Source: Erinaceus europaeus
Lineage: Eukaryota; Chordata; Mammalia; Eulipotyphla; Erinaceidae
Assembly (NCBI RefSeq): GCF_950295315.1
Contig: NW_026647662.1
Coordinates: 1 to 64,000 of the forward strand
Length of the DNA stretch: 64,000 nt
Direction: 5' to 3'
Positions within the stretch are counted from its first letter, which is position 1; every line of letters starts with the position of its first letter. Below the pieces are notes generated by a model. It was not told the DNA's origin, searched no databases, and saw only the letters and a list, made by a program, of their open reading frames with translations. The position numbers and the translations under genes are program-made. Of the stretch, positions 1-13,800 are shown piece by piece.

Positions 1-87
1 ATTCTTTGGAAGACTGAATACAAAAGCAAGTACCTTGTAACATAAAATAATACATATGAGTAGATTATTTCTAAGTGGCTATTTCTT

Positions 88-446
88 TTTTTTTTTTAAT
101 TTTCTTTTAACATTTTTTTTTCCTCCAGGGTTATTGCTGGGCTCTGTGCCTGCACCATGAATCCACCGCTCCTGGGGGCCATTTTTTCCCCCTTTTGTTG
201 CCCTTGTTGTAGTCTCATTGTGGTTATTATTATTACCATTGTTGATGTTGTTCATTATTGGATAGGAAAGAGAGAAATGGAGAGAGGAGGGGAAGACAGA
301 GGGGGGAGAGAAAGATAGACACCTGCAGACCTGCTTCACTGCCTGTGAAGCGACTCCCTGCAGGTGGGGAGCCGGGGGCTGGAACCGGGATCCTTATGAG
401 CTTTGCACCACGTGTGCTTAACCCACTGCACCACCGCCCGACGCCC
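88..446 (-). mobile_element. Class A long SINE
   Basis: Nearly full length and reversed: poly(T), then CTCCAGGGTTATTGCTGG, the CCTGCAGACCTGCTTCAC core and the tRNA-like head (box B complement GGAACCGGGATCC). Confidence 0.85.
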
Positions 447-641
447 TTAATATATTTTTATTTGCTTACTGGAAGAGACAGAGAGAAATCAAGAGGGGAG
501 GGTGAGCTAGAGAGAGGCACTTGCAGCACTGCTTCAGCACTCATTAAGTTTTCCCCCTGCAAGTGGTGACCGGGGGCTTCAACCCAGGTCCTTGGGCACT
601 GTAATATGTGTGTCAACCAGCTGCACCACTGCCCAGCCCCC
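447..641 (-). mobile_element. Class B SINE
   Basis: Reversed copy joined directly to the previous SINE; shows TTCCCCCTGCAAGTGG and ends CACCACTGCCCAGCCCCC. Confidence 0.8.
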
Positions 642-855
642 TAAACAGTTTTTTAAACTTATTTATTTGGGATAGAGGAAGAGAAATTGAGAGTGAAGAG
701 AGAGAGAGAAAAGACAGAGACACTGTTTCACTGGTCTTGCAGCTCCCCCCACACCCCCCACACCTGGTGGGGTCCCGGGACTTCAACCCAGGTCCTAGAA
801 CATGGTGACATGCAGACTCAGCCAAGTGCAGCACCACTCAACCACCCCTCCCCCA
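642..855 (-). mobile_element. Class B SINE, degenerate
   Basis: Third SINE in a row in this orientation, with a diverged middle (C-rich CCCCCCACACC) but a recognisable head complement CTTCAACCCAGGTCC. Confidence 0.65.
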
Positions 856-901
856 ACACAGACACACACAAGTAGTTATTTCTTAATAGAAATTAAAGTG
901 T

Positions 902-1114
902 GGGGCCCAGGTACACCTGGTACACCTGGTTGAGCGCACACATTACAGTGCACAAGGACCCAGGTTCAAGCCCACCTGCAGGGAGAAAATTTCACAAGTG
1001 GTGAAGCAGGTCTACTGTTGTCTCTCTGTCTCTTTCCCTCTAGTTTTCCCCCTCCTGTCTCAATTTCTCTGTCTCTATCTGAACATGAATACATACAAAT
1101 ATTACAAAAAAAAG
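902..1114 (+). mobile_element. Class B SINE
   Basis: Head GGGGCCCAGGTACACCTGG with a duplicated TACACCTGG, box B-like CAGGTTCAAGCCC, and an A-rich tail. Confidence 0.75.
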
Positions 1115-1144
1115 AAATTAAAGGGTGATCTAATTAACTCCTGG

Positions 1145-1331
1145 CAGGAAATAGATATATTTGATTGTAAAAATAACCAGTAGCAGGAAATAGATGTATT
1201 TGATATATAGAAATAGATATATTTGGAAATAGATATATTTGATATATCTATATAGATATATTTTATTTATATATTATAAATAACCAGTGGCAGGAAATAG
1301 ATATATTAGATTGTAAAAATAACCAGTAGCA
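1145..1331 (+). repeat. Local 41-bp direct repeat around AT-rich GATATA tract
   Basis: A 41-nt unit starting CAGGAAATAGATATATT occurs at 1145-1185 and again at 1291-1331 with one mismatch. Between them are partial copies and GATATA-rich sequence. Confidence 0.85.
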
Positions 1332-1410
1332 CTTTATGTTAGTATTTTTAAAGTCACTGTTCTTTGGGCATAAGATTTGTGATTCTCACTCCAGAATTAT
1401 CTGCTTCCAG

Positions 1411-1560
1411 ATAGAGCATCTTGAAAAAGAAACTGGTCTTCTACGACAATCAAAAGGATCAAATGTTGTTTTTAAAGGCATAGACTTACCCGATGGGATG
1501 GCACCGTCTAGTGCCAGTGTCATTAATTCTCAGAATGAGTATCTGATACATCTCTTACAG
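1411..1560 (+). CDS. CEP290: CEP290 exon 22 equivalent
   Basis: Fifty codons, phase 0 to 0, starting [13 protein letters not shown] and ending [12 protein letters not shown] (about human residues 740-789). The acceptor is TTCCAG and the donor GTACTG, which has C at +4 and T at +5 and so is weaker than consensus. The exon carries the conserved FKGIDLPDG segment, a short non-coiled stretch. It is the first CEP290 exon in the window; I see no exon in the 1,410 nt upstream. Confidence 0.96.
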
Positions 1561-1795
1561 GTACTGACTGAGAAGTTTTGTGAATAACAAATCATTGATA
1601 GATTGCCGCTTCATTTTGTTTCCTATCTGGTTCTCAAGTCTCAGAATATTAGCTCTGTGGTATATTTTAGTGGACGTTGGTGTTAGACTAACTGTTGGCT
1701 GCACTAAGATCATGTCAATACCTTGTTCACTTTCCTATCACTTATGGGAAATATACATTCAGTCAGTAAAATAACATCTACTACTATATAGTAGT

Positions 1796-1854
<59 letters not shown>

Positions 1855-4800
1855 CACGTTTGTTTTTTGCTGTTTGGAAAGACATCTCGATTGAAAATAG
1901 CTTGACAGTTTTTTTAGTGTGATTAGAATGCTTTATATGGTATAAAGATGAGAAAATGTTTTAGTCAAACTTTTTGTAAAAATATTTATTCCCTTGTGTT
2001 GCCCTTGTTGTGTTACTGTTATAGTTATTGTTGTTGTTATTGATGTCCTTGTTGGTTTGTTTTTTTTGTTTTTTATTTTTTAATATTTATTTTATTTATT
2101 TATTCATTCCCTTTTGTTGCCCTTGTTGTTTTATTGTTGTAGTCGTTGTTGGATAGGACAGAGAGAAATGGAGAGAGGAGGGGAAGACAGAGAGGAGGAG
2201 AGAAAGATAGACACCTGCAGACCTGCTTCACCGCCTGTGAAGCGACTCCCCTGCAGGTGGGGAGCCGGGGTTCGAACCAGGATCCTTATGCCGGTCCTTG
2301 TGCTTTGCGCCACCTGCGCTTAACCCGCTGCGCTACAGCCCGACTCCCTGATGTCCTTGTTGGATAGGACAGAGAGAAATGGAGAGAGGAAGGAAAGACA
2401 GAGAGGGAGAGAGAAAGACACCTGCAGACCTGCTTCACTGCTTGTGAAGCAACTCCCCTGCAGGTGGGGAGCAGAGGGCTTGAACTGGGATCCTTATGCC
2501 TGTCCTTGTGCTTTGTGCCACGTGCGCTTAACCCGCTGTGCTACTGCCCAACTTCCCAAACTGGTTTTTATCTGTTTTTTTTTTTCTTTTATACTTTGTA
2601 AATCATTAACTGATCTAATGACAGAGGTTTTTTTATACTTCATTTTCAGTATGAATGCCTGTAATATTATAAAAGTGTATGTGCAATCAGTGGAAATATG
2701 TTTTGATTATAAACATGGAAATTCCCTTCTCCGTGATCCACATGTGAATACTTGAGTTAGGATTATCAAATACTCATTTTCACATTTAGAATTTACATCC
2801 ATTAGCCTTTTCTGTATATTGGAATGCACATATCATCTAAGTCAGGCTGCAACTTATAGCCTGGGGGGCCAGGCAGTGACCAAGGACCCAGGCTCAAGCC
2901 CCTGGTCCCCATGTACAGGGGTGGAAGCTTCACAAGTGGTGACACAGGGCTGCAGGTGTCTCTCTGTCTCTTTCCTTCTCTATCTCCCCCTGCCCTCTCA
3001 ACTTCTCTCTGTCTCTATCCAATAATAAATAAATAATAATATCTAAAAAAAAAAGAAATTGGAACCTTAACTACTTACAGGAACACGACTTCACGTCTCA
3101 AATTATATCATTCTAGAATGTATAATTTTGGCACTCTGTGAATTCTTATCCTTCTGCACTAAAGCAACACTAGCAACAGGTAACATCATACGGCATTGTC
3201 AGGTTTCTTCAGAGTCATTTTCTTCATCTTTATATGTATGTGTGTGTTTGTACATATATGTATATTCCCATGTATATGTATGTGTATAAAGTTTGGAAAG
3301 AATTGTGATAGGTTAGACACCACCAACTGGGAGTGAAGCCATCTGTCCAAAGTAGTAAAGCAAATACTTAGTCCCGTGGCAGCACACCTGATCTCAGATT
3401 TTATTGTGCTTCCTTCCCTTTATGCATAGTCTTAGTCCGTGTGCAGAACCCAAGATGTATAGAATGTCATGGAAGTGATCTAGGCCACTTACAGATGTGG
3501 TGATTATTCTCTTTGTGATTTCCTCTAGCTTTGTCAGAATGTGAATTTAACCTTTGAATATAACTCTGCATTCTGATTTTTCCCCCCATTCTTATATTTA
3601 TAACCCAAAATTTTTTAGGAACTAGAATGTAAAGAGAAGAACTTGAAAAATTTAGAAGATTCTCTTGAAGACTATAACAGAAAATTTGCAGTAATTCGTC
3701 ATCAGCAAAGCTTATTATATAAAGAGTATCTAAGGTATTTGTATCAGCAAAACTTAAGTACATCTGTGCGTATTTTGTTCATTATGAAAATAACACTGAA
3801 AATCAGGTATTTTATTTTTATCTTTCCTCTTGACTCTTCCCCACTTTGTAACTTAGTTTCCTTATCCTCAAAAGTCCTTAGATAGTAAACCATTTTAATA
3901 TGGCTGTTAGGAAACTAAATGAAATATAAACAAAATGCTTAAATGTGAGCACTGGACAGATGTTGCTCCAGATATAAACACTTTGTGAATGTCAGTTGTT
4001 AGTATCATTGTTCATATATTTCCATAGCAGACTAGTGTTTCTCCTCTTCTCTCTGTGGTTTTATCTATAAGAATTGCATAGCTTTGTATCATTTTCTTTA
4101 GTTTGTAATTCAAATAGGTGACCGATGATAATTTAAGCACTAAGGGTTATTTTAACTGATCTAACAGGAAACCCAATGCTAACTTTTATAGTAGGCTGTA
4201 TTTAGGGGTGGTTAGTCTCTCCTATAGTGCTTATAGAACAGGTGCATCATTCAAGGAAGACAGAACCATCGCTGCTGAAGAAGAGGGACAGTTTTTTTTT
4301 TTTCCACATGTGTTTGAACTTTCAGATAAAAATTTTTCTCCAGATGCTCCTAGAAGCTGTGACTTACATCACATTAGCCAGAATTGGGTTAATGGATGAG
4401 CTATCCAGTTCATATCTCTAAATTTGAAATATTCAGTGGCAAGCAGAATGATGTTACTATAATTGACGATACCCAGCAGGTGGAATAGACAGAATATTTC
4501 TTGAGTTAGCACCCATGTTTCACAGACCTTCTTTTTTCGTACAATGCTTTGTTTTCTTGTTTATATTGTAAATAGATGGCAAGTGTTCAACACTCAAGTA
4601 TCAGAGCAAAGGCAGGCTTGATTTTCTGAATCTGATGATTTTACTAATCATTTTCTGTCTTTTATTTATTTATTTTTTTAAATATTTATTTTATTTATTC
4701 CCTTTTGTTGCCCTTGTTGTTTTATTGTTTTAGTTATTATTGTTGTTGTCGTTGTTGGATAGGACAGAGAGAAATGGAGAGAGGAGGGGAAGACAGAGAG

Positions 4801-7800
4801 GAGGAGAGAAAGACAGACACCTGCAGACCTGCTTCACCGCCTGTGAAGCGACTCCCCTGCAGGTGGGGAGCCGGGGTTCGAACCGGGATCCTTATGCCGG
4901 TCCTTGTACTTTGCGCCACCTGTGCTTAACCCGCTGCGCTACAGCCCGACTCCCCTCATTTTCTGTCTTTAGTAGATGTGTATAAGACTGAGCTCCAACT
5001 GTTGTCATGTAATAATCATAGAATGATGATCCATGGGATAATTTGATAAATTTCTTTTCTTTTTTTTTTCCTCTTTTATATTTATTTTCCCTTTTGTTGC
5101 CCTTGTTTTTCATTGTTGTAGTAGTTATTATTGATGTCGTTGTTGGATAGGACAGAGAGGGGGAGAGAAAGATAGACATCTGCAGACCTGCTTCACTGCC
5201 TGTGAAGTGACTCCCCTGTAGATGAGGAGTCGGGGGCTTGAACCAGGATCCTTATACCGGTCCTTGTGCTTTGTGCCACGTGCGCTTAACCCGTTGCACT
5301 ACCGTCCAACTCCCCTCCAATTTTTTTTTAATTATCTTTATTTATTGGATAGAGACAACCAGAAAATTAGTGCTGCATTTGTCTCTCCTTCTCTGTCCTT
5401 CTCAGGCGAAAATTTTTTATCTGAAAGTTCAAACTGGGGGAGATAGAGAAGGACGGGGAAGGAGAGACAACGGCAGCACTAATTCACCACTCACAAAGCT
5501 TTTCCCCTGCAGATGGGGACTGGGGGCTAGAACCTGGTTCCTTGCACATTGTGGCATCTGTGCTCAACCAGGTGTGCCACCACCCGGCCCCAAAGTAACT
5601 TCTTTATCTTACATTTATTAAATTAAAGGATGACTTCCAAGCAAAGTACTTTTACAATGAATTTTTTTTTCCATTTTTCTCCCAAATAACTACTGAGGAG
5701 TGGTTATGGTTTGCAATGCAGTTGTTAACATGTATACTATTTCTTCCTTTCCTTTATTTCTTCTTCTTTTTTTTTTTTTAAGTGAAGTATAAGGAATTTA
5801 TTCTTAAGTTTGAAAGAGTGAAAATAAGGCCAATACACAGACTTAGGCAGACAAAGACAAATCCTAGCTAGGAGATCCCAGGCCAGCGTGCCAATATGGC
5901 CCGTAGCTCTGAGATCTCAAGGTGTGGAACTCGTCTCCCTTTTAAAGGGAATGGGAGTGGGGACCTCAAGGGGGTCACATGAGTGCATACCTAGAATAAA
6001 CATTCAGAAACTACCACATGGCACCAGTAAGCAAGCAAGATTACAGCAGCGAAAATATGCGGGCTGTCCTATACAAGGTAGATGGGTTTCAGTATCTCTT
6101 CTATAAACATTCTTAATCAGAAACTCTCTGCTGTCCTTGGGTAGGGGAAAGGTGAAATTCCTTTAGTATCTGGTCCTCGAAAGGTTTGCTCTTAATCACT
6201 TAGCCTTCTATGGGAGGGTACTCTTAGATGAATCAATTATTGGGGACCTGGGGAATTTACTTCTTCACATTCCCTCCTCTTGTAACACTGAAGGACATCT
6301 GTCGGACTCCTCCTCAGGATGTCTGATTTTAATATATATTGTTGCTTCATGACCATTAGCTTTACACTATCCTCTGGGTTACAGATTTAACCAACCTGTT
6401 TAATACACATGGTCTGAAGATCAATAATGTTATTAGTATACAAATAGGACCTATGGCAGCTGTCACAAGTCTCGTCAGCCAAGGAAACCAATTAAACATG
6501 GTCTCATACCAATTCATTCCATTTTTCCTCTCTTCTTCTCTTTCTTTCTACTGTTCCTGAGGTGGGCCATGGTGTCTCTTATTATGCCTGAGCTATTAGC
6601 ATAGAAACCGCAAGTTCCTCTCAATGCAGTGCACAGTCTCTCTCATTTTAGAAACAGTAAATCTAGGCCCCTTCTATTTTGTAGGACCACCTCTGCAAGA
6701 GAGTTAAGAGATCTTGGTCGGGCGGTGGCGCAGCGGGTTAAGCACATGTGGCACAAAGCGCACAGACCGGCGTAAGGATCCCGGTTCAAGCCCCCAGCTC
6801 CCCACCAGGGGAGTCGCTTCACAGGCACAAAGCACAAGGACCAGCATAAGGTTCCCGGTTCGAGCCTCTGGCTCCCCACCTGCAGGGGAGTCACTTCACA
6901 GGAGATGAAGCAGGTCTGCAGGTGTCTATCTTTCTCTCCCCGTCTCTGTCTTCCTCTCCTCTCTTCATTTCTCTCTGTCCTATCCAACAACGAACAACAT
7001 CAACAATGCAATGATAATAACCACAATGAGGCTACAAAAACAAGGGCAACAAAAAGGGGGAAAAAATGGCCTCCAGGAGCGGTGGATTCACAGTGCAGGC
7101 ACCGAGCCCAGCAATAACCCTGGAGGAAAAAAAAAAGAGAGAGATCTTTCTAGTTGTGTTATACCAGTCTCTAAGGATCCCAGGTCTTGGTCAATGAGTT
7201 CTCCTAGCTTTGTACTGCGCTATCCTTAATTGATTTATACTTAGCCCCAGTTCCTCTTGCCCATCCTTTCCATCATATGCATATACTTGGAGTGAGATAT
7301 GAGTAAGTATACAGAAGGTTGATTGCTGGGGATCATTAACAACTGTGGTAATCAAACAGGCCATAATTTCATTTGTTTAGGCAAACCAAGCTCCTCTAGG
7401 AGCCACTAACATATAGACTATCTTCTATTATCAAAGGGTAAATCAAGCCACAAGAACTTGTAAACAGGGAATTTTCTATAGAATAATTTCTAGACATTAT
7501 ACAGGTCCCTCTTCCCTGTAAGCCCCCTAACATGAATCGAGGCTGTTGGCCCCATGCATAATATTCCCTCAGGACTTCACCTAGGGACTAGTTCTTAATC
7601 TGATCTATACTTTCCCCTATTTTTATCTTTCCTTCCTTCCTTCCTCCCTTCCTTCCTTCATTTCTTCCTTCCTTTCTTTCTTTAATTCATTCATTCATTC
7701 ATACAATTTTTTTGTCCACCAGGGTTATTACTAGTTCTTGTTAACAGCACTATGGACCCACCACTCCCAGTGACTTTTTTTTTTTTTGCTTTTTCCTTTC

Positions 7801-10800
7801 CTTTTCTTTTCTTTTTGTACTCACTAGGGCAGAGAGAAATTGAGAGAGTAAGGGAGATGGAGAGATACCTGCAGACCTGTGTCACCGCTTGTAAAGTGTC
7901 CCCACTACAGGTGGGGAGCAAGGGCTTGAATATCTCTGGTGTGTATATGCAAAACACTCACTGGTACTTAGGCCTTTTTCCATTAGTTTCTTTTACTGTC
8001 TGATACTGAGTAGCTATTGTAGCCGTTTTTTTTCTTATGAAAACTTAAAAATTTTGTAATCTAATGTTATCTTTTCCTCTAGTTGAGTGTGCCATTAAAT
8101 TCAATACATTATGCTTTCTGTTTTTTTTTTTTTTTTAAGTGAAAAAGAGACCTGGAAAACAGAATCTGAAACTCTGAAAGGAGAAAAGAAAAAGCTTGAG
8201 GATCAAATCCAACAAGATGCCATCAGAGTAAAAGAGTATAATGTAAGTAAAACACTTTTAAAACCAATCTGTGATGCTGTGTAAGCTAAGGTGGCCATAT
8301 TTATTCGTGCAAACTAATACATAACATAATGCGTATATGATAGGCATGATATCTAAGTTCCTAATGTGTCTTTTATGCAGAACTTGCTCAATGCCCTTCA
8401 GATGGACACAGAGGAAATGAAAAAATCACTTTCAGAAAATAGTAGGAAAATCACAGTCTTGCAAGTGAATGAAAAGTCACTCATAAGGCGGTACACTACG
8501 TTAGTAGAGATGGAGCGACAGCTTAGAAAGGAAAATGGGAAACAGAAGAATGAATTAATAGCGATGGAGGCTGAAGTCAGTGAAAAAATCGGACATTTGC
8601 AGAGATTTAAGGTACATGGGACTTTTTTTTTTTTCCCCTCAACTTTGGAAATTTTCAAATGTGAAAGAGAACAGTGAATGAAGCCCTGTAACCTGGATTA
8701 ATGGCTAACACTCTTGTCTGGCCATCATATTTTGGTTTTGGTTTTTGCCTCTAAGGTTATCTCTGGGGGGTCAGTGCTGGCACTACAGAGCCTGTCCCTG
8801 GCGGCCATCTTTTCCACTTTATTGGATAGAACAGAGAGAAATTGAGAGAAGAGGGGGAGAGAGAAAGGAAGAGAGAAAGAGGGATACTTGCAGACCTGCT
8901 TCACCTCTAGAGAAGCATCCCCTCTGCAGGTGAGGAGCTGGGAGCTCAAATCCAGATCCTTGTGTGGGTCCTTTTGCTTAATTCTGTGCTCTTTAACAGG
9001 GTTGCCACCTCCCGCCCCCTCGCCTCTCTTTTTGCAGGAGTATTTAAATTGTGGACATTTACCCCTTACATTTTAGTGTACATCACTCTTTTTTTTCACC
9101 TAATTACCACTTGAGGCTCTTTAACAAAATTGACATTAATTTTCATATATTAGTGTCCCTATATATCTATTTTTAAACTTTGTCTTCATTAGAACAATTA
9201 TTATTATTACTATTACTATTATTATTATTATTATCATCTTACCTCCAGGTGCCTGCAATACGAATCCACTGCTCCTGGAGGATATTTTTTTCCTCTTTTT
9301 GTTCCCCTTGTTGTTTTAGCATAGTTGTGGTTATTATTGTTACTGACTTCATCATTGTTGAATAGGGCTGAAAGAAATGAAGACAGAAAGGGAAGACGGG
9401 GGAGAAAAAGGTAGACACCTGCAGACCTGCTTCACCACTTGTGAAGCGACACACCTGCAGGTGGGGAGCTGGGGGCTTGAACCTGGATTTTCACGTCGGT
9501 CCTTGTGCTTCCAGCCACGTGTGCTTAACCCACTGCGATACCACCCGACCCCCTCCCTGTCTATTTTTTCCTTCTGAAAATTTCTGAAGAGTTATCTGGT
9601 TTTTTTTCTTCTTTAATTTTACATTTTACTTCTTCCTACATGTACTATGGTCAATAAAAACAAAGCTTTGAAAATCTTAGTCATATTCTGGTTCAACATT
9701 TCTGTCAAGTATGCTTTATAAATAGCATTTGTATTTTATCAGGAATCCTTTCCATTGCATCATTTTAAGGGATGGAATATCTGGGAGCACCATATTTTGT
9801 GGCTGAGTCCTGCACTCAGCTAGAGATAGCCACACCTCTGTATTATTAAGTTCTTTCGTTACTGTGATAGTTCAGTGGCATGCAAGTAACCAATTTTTCA
9901 TCAGTCATCCTAAAATCTCTAGCATCTGCTGATGATTGTTGTTGCCTGATTGATTATTTCATTAGGCATGCCACAATCATGCTTTCTAATGATATTGTTT
10001 TGAACATTTATCATATGATAGTACCAAATATTATTTTATTAAATAGAGAGCTTTTCTGTGACCATGGAAGAGACTCAGTAGAATGCCAAGTACTGTTTGT
10101 ATGAGGTCCTGAGTTCCATCCTTGGAAGCACATGCCAGAGTAATAATCTTGCTCTCTCATTAAGTAATTAAATGAATATGGATTTTTTTTCCTTTTGGCC
10201 TCCAGGGTTATCACTGGGGCTCAGTGCTCACATTACGTACAAATCAACTGCTACTGTAACCATTTTCTCGATTTTTTGAATAGGACAGAGAAAAGTTGAG
10301 AGGGATGGGGAAGATAAAGAGGGAGAAAGAAAGATAGCCACCTGCAGACCTGCTTCACTGCTTGTGAAGCGACTCCCATTGCAGGTTGGGAGCCAGGGAC
10401 TGGAATCCTTGCTTCTGGTCCTTGTACTTTTTTTTTTTTTAAGAATTTTTTTTCTTTCTCTCTTTATTTATAAAAAGGAAACACTGACAAAACCATAGGA
10501 TAAGAGGGTACAACTCCACACAGTTCCTACCACCAGAACTCCGTATCCCCTCCCCTCCCCTGATAGCTTTCCTATTCTTTAACCCTCTGGGAGTATGGAC
10601 CCAGGGTCATTGTGGGATGCAGAAGGTGGAAGGTCTGGCTTCTGTAATTGTTTCCCCGCTGAACATGGGCGTTGAATGGTTGATCCATACTCCCAGTCTG
10701 TCTCTCTCTTTCCCTAGTGGGGTGGGGCTTTGGGCAAGCGGAACTCCAGGACACATTGGTGGGGTTGTCTGTCCAGGGAAGTCTGGTCAGCATCATGCAC

Positions 10801-13800
10801 TTTTTCACTATGTGCGGTTTAACCTAGTGCACCACTGCCTGGCCCCAATATGTTTTTTTTTTTCTTTTCCTTTCCTTCCTTCCTTCCTTTCTTTCTTTTT
10901 TTTTTTTTTTTTTTTTATGATAAGCTTTCCCTTATTAACCCAGCCTTTTTAGTTACCTAAAATTACAGCTCATACTACAAAGGCAAGATAAAATGTCCGT
11001 TCATACCTTTTAGTGACCAGTTTTCACAATATAGAGCTGAATTCTGTTTCTACTCATTTCCCCTCCCAAGCTCCAGCCCCAGCCTTTTCTTAAGTATCAC
11101 TGTAGTAAGAGTCATTATTGTGTCTCAACTTTAGCCTGTGGGAACTTTTTTTAAAAGCTTAATCTGTTTTCTGGTTAAATGAGACATCCAATATTTATAT
11201 AATTCTTACCCAGACTTGGCATAAGCTGTTTCTCTAAATAGCTCTGCATCTTTTTTAGTAAGAAAGGCATTAAAAGCCAAAAATTTCTCTTGGAGTGGAA
11301 TAACTACTAGTTCCTTTAATGGCCAAGTTAGGAAGGCACTTGTATTTTTAGCCATGAGCTCATACTGTTATTCTTAATGTAAATTTGACACTATGGGCTA
11401 AGTAAACTGTATGAAGTATCACCAGTCTTTATTTGTACTTTCTTTTGTTCTTACATAGGAATCTTTTAAAAATAACATATCTAATATTTCAATAAGTGTC
11501 TTATCGTACCCTAATCTTACATTAACCTGAAAATAATAATCATGTGTTGATATTAAGAATAATAACAATGTTACCAGGTATAGTTTTGAATTTCTTTATA
11601 ATTCTCATTTTCTTTAGAATAATTCTCTACAGATATATAGTATAAGTAACAACACAAGTTATTTTAAAGAAATATTATTTATTAATAAATAGTTTTATTA
11701 TATGTTGTTTTAAATAAATTATTTATTTGTAAATATTTTAATCTTATGAAATTTAGACAACCCAAAGATTCTGAATGATATATTCATAATGGCATGATTT
11801 TATCAAATTAACTATATTTTATTTTGCTATGATAGGAGTTATAGTTTCCTTTTCCTTCTCTATCACCTCCTCCCCTCTCAATTCCTCTCTATTTCTATAT
11901 AATAATAAATCAATAAAGTAATTTCCTTTATTTTCATTATTGTATTCTAAGCATTAATTAGTGCAGTATTATTTTCTTACATGAGAATTTCATTTTTCAA
12001 AATGATTCTAAGTTCCTTTCAGTTAGATTGTCATCTCAAAAAGGGCTAGTGCAGACTGGTTCCCTAATGTAGAGACTTTGCAGAAAGGCCTTCATGCCTG
12101 AGGCACCAGAAGTTCAGGTTCAAACCCCAGTCCCACCAGAAGCCAGAGGTATGTCCCTCTGGTGTAGGAAGGAAGGGAGGGAGGGAGGGAGGGAGGGAGG
12201 GAGGAAGGGAAAGAAAAGAAAAGAAAAAAGAAATGAAAAGAGAAGGGGTATCCATGGAGCACCCAGATAAGCGCATAATACTGAGAGCAAGGACTCACAC
12301 AAGGCTCCCCACCTGCAGGAGGGAAGCTTTGCAGGTGGCGAAGCAGGTCTGCAGGTGTCTACCTCTATCTCCTCCTCCTCTTTCAGTTTCTCTCTATCCT
12401 GTCAAGTAAAATGGAAAAAAAAAAAAAAAAGGCCACCAGGAGCAGTGGATTCATGTGTAGGCACCAAGCCTTAACGATAACCCTGGAGGCAAAAAAAAAA
12501 AAACAAAAAAACAAGCCCTATACTAACTTTACTTTACTCACTGTACCCTTTTTCAATAGGAGATGGCTGTTTTCAAGATTACAGCTCTCCAAAAAGTTAT
12601 AGATAATAGTGTCTCTCTGTCTGAACTAGAACTAGCCAACAAACAATACAATGAACTGACAGCGAAGTACAGGGACATCTTGCAGAGAGATAATCTGCTT
12701 GTTCAAAGGACAAACAATTTGGAACACATAGAGGTAAGACTGATTAACCTTTACACCTTTGTAACATACGCTAGTCTTTGGTATTGGCTTAACAGATAGA
12801 TGGACAGTTCATCAAAACCTCATCCACAAAGTCCACGTGCATGATTCAACTGAACTAAAACATTTTTTTTTTCACTTAGAAAAAGTAACATGGATTGGTC
12901 AGGTTGCTATAGTCAAAACCACACAGTTATAAAGTATGTGTTACTTTTTATTATTATTATTATTATTGCCTCCAGAATTATTGCTGGGACTCAGTGCCTG
13001 CACTACGAATCCACTGCTCCTGAATTTTTTCCCTTTTGTTGGCTTTGTTGTTTATCGTTGTTATCATTATTATTGCTGTTGCTGTTGCTGTCGTTGTTGT
13101 TGGATAGGGCAGAGAGAAATGGAGAGAGATGGGGAAGACAGAGGGGGAGTGAAAGATAGACACCTGCAGATAGGCTTCATCACTTGTGAAGCGATCCCCA
13201 TGCAGGTGGGAAGCCAGGGGCTCCAACTGGGATTCTTACACTGGTCCTTGAGCTTCATGTCATGTGTGCTAAACCTACTGTGCTACCTACTGCCGGGCCC
13301 CCTTCCTTATTCTTAAATCAAGTATAATTATTCTCTCATGGTCTCTTGGAATGAATTTAGCTGAGTTTTATTTTTTCTATGAAAAACATTATATAAAATT
13401 CAGTAATGTCTTTTTTTTTTCTCTATGGTTATCACTGGGGCTTGGTGCTGGCACTGTGAATCCACTGCTCCTGGTGGACATTTTTTCTATTTTATCAGAT
13501 AGGACAGAGAGAAATTGAGAGGGGAGAGGGAAATAGGGAGAAAATGAGCCACCTATAAACCTGCTTCATCTGCGTCTCCCATGCAGATGGGTAGCAGGGG
13601 CTCAAACACAGATCCTTGTGTGGGTACTTGTACTTAGTACTGTGTGTGCTTAACCAGGTACGCCATCACCCAGCCCCCTGACAACGTCCTTTCTATGCTA
13701 CTTGTCTGAATTACAGTGTACAGTGACATTTATGCTTTCTTCAGTGTGAAAATGCATCTTTAAAGGAGCAAGTGGAGTCTATAAATAAAGAGCTGGAGAT

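Noticed and set aside
2056..2348. tRNA genes at SINE heads
   Set aside because: Box A and box B-like words are present in dozens of copies, but no cloverleaf with anticodon arm can be supported; they are tRNA-derived SINEs.
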